DNA of 64,000 nt from Pelobates cultripes (lineage: Eukaryota > Chordata > Amphibia > Anura > Pelobatidae): NCBI GenBank assembly GCA_933207985.1, contig OW240917.1:97035960-97099959 (forward strand). Direction: 5' to 3'. The first letter of the stretch is position 1, and each line of letters begins with the position of its first letter. Under the pieces are notes generated by a model, which had not been told where the DNA came from, ran no database searches, and was given only the letters and a program-made list of their open reading frames with translations. Shown here in pieces: positions 20,527 to 32,586 of the stretch. Both the position numbers and the translations under genes were made by a program.

Positions 20527-21635
20527 AGGGACACCGTAGGCACTGTATCTGCTTCATCTCATTAGGCTGGTTATAGTGTATGGAGTCCCCTGGTGCCATC
20601 ATTTCTTTCAGCATTAAACAGTTTTTAATGTTGTAATGTTTTAATGCTAAACAAGAGTCCCTGGCAGTCCATCCCCTCTGTGCTGCTTTGGCTAATAAGG
20701 AAGTATTACCCTGAGCAGCAATGGGCAGCTGTGATTGGCTGAGAGTGTCAGCTGACTGCTTTTAACCTGTCAGAGCTCCAACTGACGGTATGAATGGGTA
20801 TGACAACAAGGAAGTGTGTAATCTCTGCCTTAGCTACACATACAGAAGGGGCCGGACTGTGGGTGGCCAGGGACTCTTATTTTGTGGCATACTGCACAAA
20901 CATGGTGCAACACTGAATGTAGTGACAGTGCCAGGGTGTCAGGATTACTGTTTGATCCAGCACGTAGAACTGTACAGCACGGATGACAAATAAGTAACGT
21001 ATTACCGGTCCTTAGAATGGCCGGATTTAACGTACAAAGAATAGTCAAAAATACTAGCCGAGGTCAGGGAACACAGAAAGGGACACAGCGATGAGGAAAG
21101 CCAGGAGTCAGGATACCAGAATATAGAGAAGTCAATAAACAAAGCCAAAGTCAAAAACCAGGTAGAAAACTATAAACAGGAACGCGCTCTCGGACAACCA
21201 CAAGGGAAACCACGACAGGGCACTGAGCAGGCTGAGAACTGGGCCTAAATACCCCTCCTTTCTTTCTGATAGGCTGTAACCGGCCTTTGACCCCAAAGTC
21301 AGTTACCAGGTTTCATTTGCATAATTGCTGCTCAGCATTAACCCTTCTGTGGATTAGGTTGCTGCTCGGCACAACTTTTCCTGTGTGGACAGTAAATGTC
21401 ATTAACCACTTTTCTATAAGTGGATGAATACATGAGACCAGGTTTCATTTGCACAATTACTGCTCAGCATTAAACCTTCTGTGGATTAGGTTGTTGCTCG
21501 GCACAACTTTTCCTGTGTGGACAGTAAATGTCATTAACCACATTTCTATAAGCGGATGAATACGTGACACAGGGTACTCCAGGCACTGTAACCAATTCAA
21601 AGAGACAAAGTCGTTATAGTGACTACAGTGTCCCT
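20527..21635. mobile_element. TTAA-flanked inverted-repeat DNA element hosting a nested solo LTR
   Basis: Ends AGGGACACCGTAGG and CAGTGTCCCT are inverted and both flanked by TTAA (20523-20526 and 21636-21639). Removing the nested LTR (20937-21569) leaves roughly 0.47 kb, a normal size for this frog MITE type. No coding DNA. The 9475-9738 element shares the AGGGACAC end. Confidence 0.75.
20937..21569 (-). mobile_element. Solo LTR, family 1 (633 bp, target duplication CAGGG)
   Basis: Bounded by CAGGG at 20932-20936 and 21570-21574, with TGTCAGGATT and ATACGTGACA ends. It is related along much of its length to the two LTRs of the Gypsy element next door (shared CAGAAACAG-type tracts, GGAAACCACGACAGGGCACTG). 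The last 132 bases are a tandem duplicate of the preceding 132 (21306-21437 and 21438-21569). It is inserted inside the TTAA element. Confidence 0.88.
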
Positions 21636-22258
21636 TTAAGGTTGTCACGACTACTATATGACCAAACACGCAGAACTATGTAAACACAAATAATGTATAC
21701 CGGGCCTTAACGTAAGAGACTAGTCAATAAACAATCCGAAGTTAAGAGTACAGAAACAGACACTAAATGTAATACTAGCCAAAAGTCAGGATACCAGAAG
21801 TAGGGAAAGTCGAATACAAGCCAAAGTCAAATATCAGAAATATCAATGAACAGGAATGCACGCTCCGACAACCAACAAGTGGAAACCACGACAGGGCACT
21901 GAGAAAAGGCTACTCAGGCTTTAAATATGCCTTTATGTGCACATGACTTTCAACCCTAAAACGTGCATGTTAGTCGATGATGTGATGTCACACGCACGTA
22001 GGCGCCATTTTTGTTAAGGGCAATAGGTTCATTATTATACATTTCCAGACCACATCGGCTGGCGTTCCTAAGAACGCCGCACCACCTGTGCACCGTCGGA
22101 ATGAGGATCAAGCGTCAATCAGCCGCGATTCAGGTAAGTTATTCCCCTTACGGCGCGACTGCTCTGCTCAAAAGCGGGACTTGGGAGCAGATACAGTATC
22201 GGCACGGCCACACTGATCAGACACAGCCATGCCAATACAAGCACCAGGGGCCGTGACA

Positions 22259-22272
22259 GTATCCCCCCTTTG
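22259..22272 (-). other. Polypurine tract of the Gypsy element
   Basis: On the minus strand, AAAGGGGGGATAC directly precedes the LTR start TGTCACGG. Such purine runs prime plus-strand DNA synthesis. This fixes the element's orientation as minus. Confidence 0.75.
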
Positions 22273-22329
22273 AAGACTGCGCACTGGGTGGGCCTGACCC
22301 ATCTCTGAGATGGTTGTCAATGTGCATCA

Positions 22330-22772
22330 TATAAGTGATGTAATCATTAGGTTTTTATGGAAATTCCTTTGCAGCAGTCTCATCAAATAATGCATGGGAC
22401 AGCCCTTCAGAAAAGGCAGTTATTAAATTGCTATTTGTCAGTCTATTTCTGAAGGAAGAGTATGAAATTCAATGGCATACTCTGCAACTGACCTATTACC
22501 TTGCTTAATGCACATTAGGGCTTCAGCAGTGTTTTTCTCTTTTCCTAATGGTTCAAATGTAAGTTTAAACTAAGCAAGGAATTCCTTATAATCATATACT
22601 ACAGCCTTATTGCTTTCCCATAAAGGATTGACGGTGGGTCAGCAGGCTGAAGATGAGCTATACAGGCTAGAAACGTTTGGAAAGCCTGGGCAAATTGATC
22701 TGTGAAATGATCATTTTCCTACAGCCTCCTCTCGCAAGACAACATGCTGATACAATTCTGCAGGGTCCATGG
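22330..22772 (-). pseudogene. Gypsy gag fragment
   Basis: Starting 13 bases inside the LTR, a frame reads MDPAELYQHVVLREEAVGK and then stops. Further down, a second block reads FEPLGKEKNTAEALMCIKQG followed by SVAEYAIEFHTL, the capsid region of vertebrate Ty3/Gypsy gag (AANALMTIRQG and VAEYAIEFRTL types). Several stops and frame changes intervene. It shows that the enclosing element derives from a coding Gypsy element. Confidence 0.7.
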
Positions 22773-23420
22773 CCCTGTCGTAATGTCACGACTACTATAT
22801 GACCAAACACGCAGAACTATATAAAAACAAATAACGTATACCGGGCCTTAGAATGGTCAGACTTAATGTAAGAGAATAGTCAATAAACAATCCGAAGTTA
22901 AAGGTACAGAAACAGACACTAAACATTCCAAAGTCAAGGGTACAGAAACAGACACTAAACATAATACTATCCAAAAGTCAGGATACCAGAATTAGGGAAA
23001 GTCGAAAACAAGCCGAAGTCAAATACCAGAACTATCAATGGACAGGAACGCACTCTCAGACAACCAACAAGTGGGAACCACGACAGGGCACTGAGAATAG
23101 GCTATTCAGGCTTTAAATATGCCTCTCTGTGCATTGATTGGTTTTCAACATGAATGTTGACCCCAATGATGTCACATTTTTGTTAAGGGCAATAGGTTTA
23201 TTATTCTAAATTTCAGGACTGCAGTGGCCAGCGTCCCTAAGAATGCCGCGCCACCTGGGCACCATCGGGAATGAGGATTGAGCAGCAATCCACCGCGATC
23301 CAGGTAAGTTATTACCCTTTGCGGCACCATGCTGACCGGGGACTTAGGCACGGATACAGTATTGGCGCGGCTGCACTGATCAGATGCGGCCACGCCGATA
23401 CAAGTACCAGGGACAAAGGT

Positions 23421-23926
23421 AGAGACTTATCAATATCTCTTATAGTTCTGCTTGTAATGTCAACTGTGTCAACTCATTCAATCCTGCTTTTTTCTCTCCC
23501 TTGCTCTAGTGATGAGCACTCCATGCTACATGATCTTGAATGTAGTAATTTAATACTCTTTATTACATATGGAGAACCACCCCCTGTTTGTAGAAATGCT
23601 TCCCACTCCTCCCAGTTCCTAATAATTGGGTTTGGGGTTTAGATTGAGCTGCATGTTTACCATTTTCTCATAGGCCCAAGAAGGCAATGGTTGTGGATTT
23701 CCATTGTCTAGATCACTAGATCATAGCATACTGACCACTATCAGGATGTGGAACATTAAATGCCAAGAAATGTTTGGCACATCTTTTGACAGCATAAATA
23801 GAATTACATCTCACATGTAGGACATCTCTAGGTTCTTCTAGAGATCACAGTTGTAATAAGCTTTGCTACCATTTGCCAATGACAGCTAAGATCTCAGCAC
23901 ATTTACCATATATGGTACATGATGCC
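23421..23926. other. Intergenic DNA, nothing identified
   Basis: Between the two LTR-bounded insertions. No gene or repeat boundary seen. Confidence 0.5.
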
Positions 23927-24833
23927 TGTAATGGACTGTTTTGCACACAAGAGGTTAAAAATCGTTTAGGTGATATTCCCCTTTCAGATAGACAAGCAGC
24001 TACTGCAATCAGCAATCTCCCGAACACATGAATACTCCAACTCCCAAACAGGAAACACACGAATGCTGTAAACAGCTGAACAGGAAAAACTCCTGGTAGT
24101 CTCACTGTAACAGCATACAATCCAATTTCCCCCAAGAACGAGACGACACTTCGTTTGAGGGTCAAGTAGAACTGATTTGCTGGGGCTACCAGTTTTTTTA
24201 CGGTCTTCCACCTGGTGGACACTCCCCTAGGGGTCCAGATGGAAGACTGGGACACAAAGTATACACTGACCAATCACAGACATACACCTTGAAACACTCC
24301 CACAATTACATCACAATCACTCCTCTCTATCCTGGAGATAATTGGGAAGTAATCCAATTATCTCCCAGGAAAGCGGCAAAACTCCACTGATCACATGTTA
24401 GTAAAAAGACACAAAAATACACAATGTTGCAAATAATGAATACGTACATTCTACATATCCCCAGATAGCTTAGATCTGAGCGCACATTATTGCCGAATGG
24501 CGCTCAGATCACATACATACAGTTTAATCGCCATGGAGCCAAAGTCTTTCCCATAGTCTTTTGTTACACGAATGGGCTCCGTGGCTTAGCTATCTGGGGT
24601 AGCACTATTCACATGTACACAGTGCCGTGTAATTACAAGAGAAGGGAGTTTAAGATGGCCGCTGCCACGTGTTCGGTTATACGAACAGCTGCCACCCAGC
24701 GTTCACCAATTAAGCAGAAAGGAACGAACCAGCAGAGGAAAATAACAGCATTTAACATGGGGCCATAGTCCAGAGGGAGCAGGTGAGCAACCAGGCTTCT
24801 CCAGTGCTTTGTGGCGAGGTTGGTTCCGCCACA
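23927..24833 (-). mobile_element. Solo LTR, family 2 (907 bp, target duplication ATGCC)
   Basis: Bounded by ATGCC at 23922-23926 and 24834-24838. On the minus strand it starts TGTGGCGGAACC and ends AGTCCATTACA. It shares with 18700-19853 the hairpin (24331-24372), the ACACTCCCCTAGGGG block near 24221, and CCCCAGATAG with GATCTGAGCG near 24461. Its first 75 bases (minus) also match the start of 52490-53480 (CTGGAGA, TGCTTGCCCGCCT-type, GACTATGGCCCC). No internal coding region. Confidence 0.85.
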
Positions 24834-24838
24834 ATGCC

Positions 24839-25429
24839 CGTTTCTATTTTGTGCCTCTAACATGTTTGGGAACAATTTGAGAAAATGAGGTGTTCGAGCA
24901 CCAAGTACCACCTTTAGCTTTAGCTCCATATGCCAGTAACAAGAAGCTTTATAATTTTTAAGTAGACTCAATGTATCACACTGATAGCAAGCTAAATATT
25001 TATATAAAAAAGGTTTCTTTAATTGAGTAATGCAAGACTTTATATTTCTTTTAAACCAAGTGGTACCATTATAATAATAACAACCAAGAATTTGACAGCG
25101 CTTAAAATGACAAGCCAATGTGTTAACAAATGAAACAATATATAAATAACCCAGCAGCAATCACCGAAAAAAGAAACATATAATATAAAAAAAGTGTTTC
25201 ATAATAAATACTTATCAGATATATTTGCAAAAAATCTTTAAAAAAAATAACAAAAAAAAATCTAGTGCAGATAATCTGATTCAGCCAAAAATAATTGTGA
25301 TATATATCGTTACATGTATATTGTATTACACCAACATTGAGTTGTGGGATCCATACCTCCCCAAAAGGAGTTTCTGTCACACAGAGCCAGGGTTGACAAG
25401 GCTTCTAGAAATGAGAGCATAATCACTAT
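24839..25429. other. AT-rich intergenic DNA, nothing identified
   Basis: A 175-codon reverse frame spans 24633-25160, but it runs out of the LTR into AT-rich DNA and has no recognisable protein character. Confidence 0.5.
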
Positions 25430-25932
25430 ATATTGTAATCAAAATTATTCAACCCCCATTGAAAAGTTTATTATCAAAATGTCTAGTCTTTTTAGCTGTT
25501 TACAATGAACAAATCAAACAAAAGCAATTGAAGTAGCTCAACAAAACGAATGCTTCAATTGGTTTTGCAAAAATTAAAATAAATTGAAACTTATAATGAC
25601 TTCTCCTGCCTCAAAATTTTTCAACCCTCCCCCCCACCCCCTTTCATGGCAAGCATCTTTAGTACTAAGTAGAGCACCACATTGCTGCAAATGAGATTCA
25701 TAGCCAGACACCAGCTTCTGGCAGCGTTCCTGAGGAATCTTAGCCCATTGCTAATGAGCAATGGCCTCCAATTCAGTAATATTCTTTGGGTTTGTGTGCT
25801 GCAACCACCTTCTTGTGTTGAGCTAATAGAATTGCTTTTGTTTGATTTGATCATTGCAAACAACTGAAAGTCTGTAAACTTTGTCAATAAATCTGATTTT
25901 CAGTTAGGATTGAATAATTTTGATTACAACTG
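25430..25932 (-). mobile_element. Tc1/mariner-type deletion derivative
   Basis: Inverted ends TTGTAATCAAAATTATTCAA (left) and TTGAATAATTTTGATTACAA (right), with TA at the right edge. The middle (about 25680-25815) on the minus strand matches part of a Tc1-like transposase gene known from fish and frogs. Most of the transposase is missing. The left TA is not clean. Confidence 0.65.
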
Positions 25933-28350
25933 TATCACTAATGTTCAAGTGGTATCATTGTTACCTACTGAGAAATATTTGGTATTGTTCACCTTAACCA
26001 ACAAAGTGAAAACTATTACACAGTATAGTAAACAGTGTGCTATCTAAACTATATTTCACTCTAATTTTTATTTCAAACACTTAAGAGGATCGACACTGTA
26101 GAGTGATTTAAACAGAAGCCAGATAAAAGCGGGTAAAGAAAGTTCAACATTTAATGATAGTACACAATTGCACATGCATATTTTTTTTTCTAATATTTTC
26201 ACAGTACAGGAAGAAAAACAAAAAAGCATTGATTTAGAAATAGCAAAAACAGTGCTAAGCATGGATCAGTTGGGATAGGCAGTTACTTCTTCGCTGGGTA
26301 TTGGCAACCAAACCAGTAATTGGTCCAACATAGAAAACAAGTGTATTTTCAGTTTTAGCTATTCGGTACTCGTGATGTTATGTTCCTTAATAATTCTTAG
26401 TTCATTAATATTAACAATTATATCCCAGTTGTATTTACTAAATATTATAATATTATGTGAAATATAGTCATTGTGAAGTTCCTGATGAGAGCTCATCAAC
26501 TGAAGAAGCCTGTTCACACATTGTTTTGTTGCTCTTGCTTGGCCTTGCTATGTGTTTACCATATATTACACATCTTTCATGCATGGTAGCAAATAAGTTC
26601 ATATGGTATGTATGCCTATTTAAATAATACCTACATTATCAATGATATTTTATGCATCTCAAGATATTGTTATAGTACAATTTAGATAGGAAAATAAAGT
26701 TGACTACAATAATAAAACCAGTTAGTGTTTTTACCCCATTGTTTTGCAATTTAATAAAGATAAAACAGCACAAAAGTATGGAAAGATCATTTGGTGTGTT
26801 TAGAATTCATAGTGACATTCCTTCACGAACATTTTTTCCTAACTAGAAAACAATATACTATATTTTCCCCGTCATGTACAGTAACTTAAACAGACTAACC
26901 CTGCAATCTTCGTTAAAATATATTGTATAACATAATTTGTCTAAGCATTCAGAACAGTTTACTCTTTTTTTGTCATTGTTGGTTTGTTAGTCATCTATCA
27001 ACCTCAGTTTTATTCTTAGTCTGCCAATATGTGTCCTTGTAGAAGAGAAAGTCCTTATTATTTAACAGAGTGACATTGTTTTTAGATTATTTGGTAAGGA
27101 CTATATTTCATGTTTGTAAATACAAGTAGTAGCTTTTTGATTTGGGGCTACTTTTAGGCTGGATATGCATCAAGGGCTATGCAGTTCTACTGCAGCTAGG
27201 AGGTCTATACCATTTGGTTAATCCTTAATAAAGATCATTGAAGAAACTACCATATGTCCATCTAGGTCATTGGCATAGAGGAGGAAGGGTTTATATTTAA
27301 TAAGTGCTGTTAGAATTGGGCATCTCCTAGAACTTGAGGGAAGTGGGTGGAACTGGTGGCTACTTATACCAGGGGATTTGGTATCTCCTGGTGTGGTTTT
27401 CATAGTATTTTTATATATGCCAGAGAACAGCTATTTCACATTAGAAATGCTGATGTTAATGAAACAGACATTATACCTTATAAAATACGGTTTATTTGGA
27501 AGAAATATGGGAGATTCACCATCAGAATACTGTATTTTCTTTTTTTTTTTTGTGTGTTAACCATGATTCCTATTATAGCGCATATAATTTTTCACAATAT
27601 ACCAAAGTTGAGATAAATGTTGTTTTCGGCTGGTTTGTTTTTGTATTATTTCTACTGTTGTGTTTTGGATCTACAACAAAATATGCAAGTTTTGTTAATA
27701 ACCAGAATTAGATATATGGTGGTGTATTACACATATTTGTAATTTTTTTTTCCTTTACCAAATACACTACAATGTTGAATATGCACACTTTGCTGAACGC
27801 TTATTCCTTAGAAGTTTTTAGCAAATAATCATGTTAAACATCTTAAAAGTTTAAGTATATTGCCTAAGAACAAAGTGCCAAAGGCTTATATAATCAGTGT
27901 TTTTCGGGGGTTTCTGAATGAGTAATTCTTAAATTAGACATTTGTATGATTATTTTTAATTGATTACTATATAAAATGCAACTGACAGGCAACTATTACC
28001 ATTGGAATAGCACCTGCCAGAAATATCATATTTGTATTTTCAACTTGTTTGACCATATTAAAAATTATATATTTTATATTCTGCTGTCAGGTTTAATCAA
28101 GAGTTATTTATTTGTCTCTCAGTACTATGTTCAACTCTGTTTTCCTTAATTAATTAATTTAATTTAATTTATTAGGAACATTTATCTTTTACTAGCAAAG
28201 AGTATGCTAATTTTAAGCGCTAGTATCACTATGTGTTTTGCCAAAGAAGCATTATTCATTTCAGTCATTTAACATTTTAAATTGTCTTAGGATCTCTGAA
28301 CTTAAGTCATTTTGTTAATTAATTTAAAATGTATTTAATTGGTTTGTTCA
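25933..28350. other. AT-rich DNA with a block duplicated at 35085-35710
   Basis: No coding sequence. About 26505-27090 is similar in order and wording to 35085-35710 (see that entry). The remainder shows nothing identifiable beyond T runs and an ATTA-rich patch near 28148. Confidence 0.5.
26505..27090. repeat. Unassigned duplicated segment, copy 1
   Basis: Collinear with 35085-35710. Shared stretches include GTACAGTAACTTAAACAGAC and TTCATAGTGACATT, GAACATTTTTTCCT-like, and CCTTGTAGAA. Divergence is considerable with several small indels. No ends, tails or frames identify a transposon class. Confidence 0.6.
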
Positions 28351-29400
28351 TTATTATTATTATTATTATGATATTTATAGAGCGCCGTCAAATTCGGCAG
28401 TGCTTTATAATGGGTGGACGAACAGACATGTAGTTGTAACTAGACAAGTTGCACACACAGGAACAGAGGGGTTGAGGGCCCTGCTCAATGAGCTTACATG
28501 CTAGAGGGAGTGGGGTAAAATGACACAAAAAGGTAAGAATAGTATTAGACTAATGACAGTTGCAGAAGAGGAATCAGTCAGGAGCTATTAACAGTTTAAT
28601 GGAAACGCTTTTATGAAGAAGTGGGTTTTTAACGATTTTTTGAAGGAATGGAGACTGGGTGAGCATCTAACGGAGGAGGGAAGCGAGTTCCACAGGAACG
28701 GTGCAGCCCTCGAGAAATCTTGAAGGCGAGCATCAGAGGTGGGAGTACGGACAGAAGATAGACGTAAGTCTTCAGCAGATCGTAAGGGCCTAGACGGGAC
28801 ATACTTGTGTATAAGGGAGGATAGATAGGTGGGAGCAGCATTATGTAGAGATTTGAAAGCAAGAACCAGAATTTTAAATTGAGCTCTATATTTTATAGGA
28901 AGCCAATGTAGGGATTGACAGAAGGGTGAGGCATGGGAGGTGCGTCCATTCATTATGGACTGTAACGGCGCTAGTTGAGAGCACGTAAGACCACTGTGAA
29001 GCGGATTACAGTAGTCAAGGTGAGAAAGGACAGTGGAATGGACCAACACCTTAGTCGCATCTGGCGTTAAGTAGGGGCGGATGCGCGCAATGTTTTTTAG
29101 ATGGAAATGACAGGATTTGGCGATAGATTGAACATGAGGCTTGAAGGAGAGGTCGGAGTCAAAGAGAACACCTAGGCAGTGAGCCTGCATGGTGGAGCTG
29201 ATGGTAGCACTGTTGACTTGGAGGGAGACAGACACAGGAGTAACAACACTTGAGGGAGGAAAGACCAGAATTTCAATTTTGGTCAAGTTTAGTTTAAGGA
29301 AGTGGGCAGCCATCCAGTTAGAAACAGCAGAGAGGCAGTCAGAGACACTAGTCAAGAGGGACGGGGAGAGATCAGGAGAGGACAGGTAGATCATCAGCTA
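28351..29400 (-). mobile_element. L2-type LINE, 3' half
   Basis: On the minus strand the frame 29394-28588 encodes 268 residues without a stop: the end of the reverse transcriptase (NWMAAHFLKLNLTKIEILVF), the following LGVLFDSDLSFKPHVQSI and IARIRPYLTPDATKVLVHS blocks, and the C-terminal SLPSSVRCSPSLHSFKKSLK. Catalytic RT residues lie upstream of the truncation. The 3' end (GGCGCTCTATAAATATCATAATAATAATAA) with an AAT-repeat tail is typical of L2-type elements. The single open frame suggests a relatively young copy. Confidence 0.85.
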
Positions 29401-31261
29401 TATATAACTATGTAGTAAGGTAATTGAGTTGTACAGATACAATTGGCATTGAGGTGTATCCCAGAAGGTGTGACTTTATTACCCAAATTCTTTTAATCAC
29501 TAAAAAATAATCTTGTCTCAAAACAACTAATGCTTTTCCAGCTTAATCAAGTATGTTATGGTTAGAAAATATCCAACTAATTGTACATAAATAAGAAGCC
29601 GTATACACAAAAAAAAGAGCTTCACAAGTTATATACAAAATGCATTTAGATCTCTGGATCATATCTAGTAGGCTATAGATGAAAATACTAAATAACAAAA
29701 TTCAGTTTTAGTACCAGTACTATGTGTGCCTGCTAATAATGTGTAATCCATCAGAACCACTGTGTCTTTTTATTAAACTTGTTCTGCTAAGCAAAATGTT
29801 CTTCATTACATTTTTTTTTTTAGTACATCCATTTGGGGGTTTGTTAGGTTCCGTTGAGCATTAAACATTAAAAAAAGTAAATACAAATTTAAAACATCTG
29901 TGGGGTCAATATGACTCCTATATTAGTTACACCTCCCCATGTCCCATCCAGTGATCAGTGATTTTTATGTTTTTAGTAAACTATACTGCTATTAATGCCA
30001 TCAGAGCCATTTACCGTGTTTATTTACACATGTCCAGAAATATCTTTAACCCCACAAGGATGGAGGCAATTGTCTATCTGCTGAAACTAAGCAAAACTTA
30101 TAATTTGTTTTATATGCTTGTTCTACTGAGATGTAAGGATTTTTTCTTTAAGTACATGCATACATGTTATATCTTGTTTTTTAAAGTACACCTTTCTTTT
30201 ACCATTATTTATGAATAACTAACACAACATCAAACATAAACAACATGTTAATAATGCAAAAATATTAAATACATTTTTTCAGATTCTTGATATTATATAT
30301 ATAATCCATATATATTATATATCTTTATACCTATAATTACAATAATAAATAAATACAATAATAAAATAAATAAATAAAATAATTAAAAAAAATAAAATAA
30401 ATTATATACATATGTAATTTAATTTTAATTGGCCAGACTTAGCGTTCATAGGTTTTTTGCATTTTTCACACAAAAACAAATATGAATGCTAACTTTGGCC
30501 AGTGTTTGTGACTAAGTGGCTACAAAAAAAAACTGGACATACCCTATTTGTAATACCTTGGATTGTCTACTTTTGCAAATGGTATGAAATCAGGGGGGTA
30601 ATTTTCATTCCTGGGCTACCATACAGATCAAAGGCAACAATCTGGCAAATTTCAATGTGTATAAACTGAAAAATGTAATGAGCTATATTTGACCCTGTAA
30701 CTTTCCAAAACACCATAAACCTGCACATTGGGTTACTATTTTACTTGTGAGACATCACTAAAAACAAATATGTGTACTTTATTGCAGTAACAGCTAATAG
30801 TATTTTGACATCCACAGTTAAAATGCCATGCAAAATTAAAAAAATAACAACATTCCTTAATTTTACACTTTTTTTTTATATTTTATTCACATTCAGTTAT
30901 GTTTAATATATAAATATTTGATGTGACATGAAAGTCTTGTTTCTCCTGAACAAAATGAGGTGAATTATAGTTAACAGATATATATATATATTTTATGGAG
31001 GCCAATATAGAGGCTCTCTATTACATTCCATATTATACTCTCCAATTCGAGAGTTTTTGTATATACTTTATTTTTTAAGGTTTTCACTATTTTCCCATAC
31101 ACTTCACGTTTCAACAGCAGAAATTATTGATGTTAGTAGAAGCCTAACCAAGGCTTATCATTATTGTTGTTTGCAAGTTACATTATATATGGATGTGAAG
31201 AAATTCTTGCTAACCAGATTGTTTATAGAATAGTTTATGCACCATTACTCGCTGATATATT
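29401..31261. other. AT-rich intergenic DNA with an old repeat near 30440-30850
   Basis: No gene. 30285-30420 is A/T low-complexity. 30440-30850 (GGTATGAAATCAGGGGGGTAA, CCTGGGCTACCATACA) has the look of an ancient interspersed amphibian repeat seen in many frog loci, but I cannot assign a class. Confidence 0.45.
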
Positions 31262-31912
31262 ATGGCTCATCAGTTTAAGTGTTTGTCACTAAATGTTAAT
31301 GGATTGAATATCCCCTTTAAAAGACACTCAGAAATTGATCAGTGAGGTGCAGCTATCAAATGTTTGCAAGAAACGCATTTATGTAAGCATAACGTCCTTT
31401 CATTTAAACCAATAAAATATCCTCAAATTTATCATGCTTTATCCACTCAAAAAACAAAAGGAGTGGCTATATTGTTTCACACAAATTGGATGTTCCAACA
31501 AGATTTAATTTATAAAGACGATATGGGTAGATTGCTGATTTTGGTAGGCAAAATGGATGGTATGCAAAATACAGTTGCGTCAATTTATGCACCTAACAAG
31601 TCTCAAGCGTTTTTTCTTTCTAATGCATTAAATAAGATAGCCCACCTACAGAAAGGTGATATAATATTCTTCAGAGATTTTAATTGTACTTTAAATCCGA
31701 CTTTGGATATTAAGAGATCCAAAGGGAAGTATCCGCTTCATCAGGCTTTTCTTTTAAGCCATACATTTTTTACACTTCTTCATACTCATGATTTGTATGA
31801 AACCCGGCGCAGTTTATATCCAACAGAGAAGGACTACACATTTTTTTCACAAGTTCATTGTACGTATTCACGAATAGACATGTGCTTAGTAGATAAAAAA
31901 AACTATAACTAA
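31262..31912 (+). pseudogene. L1 endonuclease domain
   Basis: Apurinic/apyrimidinic-type endonuclease that would nick target DNA. Visible: LSLNVNGLN, CLQETHL, ASIYAPN, GDIIFFRDFNCTLN (FRDFN replaces the usual GGDFN motif, so a key residue is altered) and YSRIDMCLV. A TGA after HSEIDQ and a final stop at 31910-31912 separate it from the rest. Confidence 0.8.
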
Positions 31913-31969
31913 CATAATAAAGGTAACCATTGGGATTAGGACCTGGTCTGATCATGCCCCGGTTACTAT

Positions 31970-32580
31970 AACTTTTAAAGCTCTACATCCAGTCAGGAGT
32001 AGAAATTTTTGGCGTTTAAATTAATCTTTGCTTAATATGGGAAGTTTAGAAGAAAAAATCCAAGCACAAATAAAAACATTTTATGAGGATCATGCGAAGG
32101 ATTTATCGAGTGTATTCATAAAATGGTTAGCCCTGAAATCTGTAATAAGGGGAATTTTTATCCAAGCAGGATCAATTCAAAAGAGAAAGGTGAAGGAAAA
32201 GGAATTACAATTAACAACGACTCTAGCGCAGTTAGAAAATAGTAATAAAGCGAATCCATCGAATAATTTAATAACAAAGATATCTCAAATTAAAAGAGAA
32301 ATTAATACAAAAAATGGAAAGCCAACTAAGGAAACTGAATCTCTTTCAATATATACAGGGGAATAAGATGGGGAAAGTATTGGCAAACAAATTGAAATCA
32401 AAATATTTACAAACTAAAATACCAGTTATGTTTGCTATCGGTAATACAAATATTAAATTATACAATCCCCAAGACATTGTGGAGGAGTTAGCTCCTTTTT
32501 ATAGCAGATTATATAATTTACGACTTGATTGTAATATTCATCATCCTCTAAGAGAGGAAATAGTTAACTTTTTGAAATAG
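31970..32580 (+). pseudogene. L1 ORF2 linker between endonuclease and RT
   Basis: Fragments in two frames: KWLALKSVIRGIFIQAGSIQ and a Lys/Glu-rich coiled-coil-like stretch, then NTNIKLYNPQDIVEELAPFY with SRLYN before the RT. Stops at 32366 and 32578 show decay. This is the usual region between endonuclease and RT in L1 ORF2. Confidence 0.7.
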
Positions 32581-32586
32581 GTAAAA

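Larger units (their letters stand above)
21643..23415 (-). mobile_element. Internally deleted Gypsy-type LTR retrotransposon (target duplication AAGGT)
   Basis: Two LTRs in the same orientation enclose 525 bases: 21643-22258 and 22784-23415. AAGGT lies at 21638-21642 and 23416-23420. On the minus strand the element reads LTR, a short leader, a gag remnant (22772 downwards), then a polypurine tract AAAGGGGGGATAC touching the second LTR (TGTCACGGCCCCTGG), as in Ty3/Gypsy elements. Protease, RT and integrase are missing, so it is non-autonomous. A TATA-like CATATTTAAAGCC lies in the LTR. The two LTRs differ at many positions, including a roughly 37-bp internal duplication in the 22784 copy, so the insertion is old. 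The AAGGT duplication overlaps the TTAA at 21636. Confidence 0.88.

Noticed and set aside
24633..25160. 175-codon reverse frame
   Set aside because: It starts in AT-rich intergenic DNA and ends in a non-coding solo LTR; no domain or protein-like pattern.
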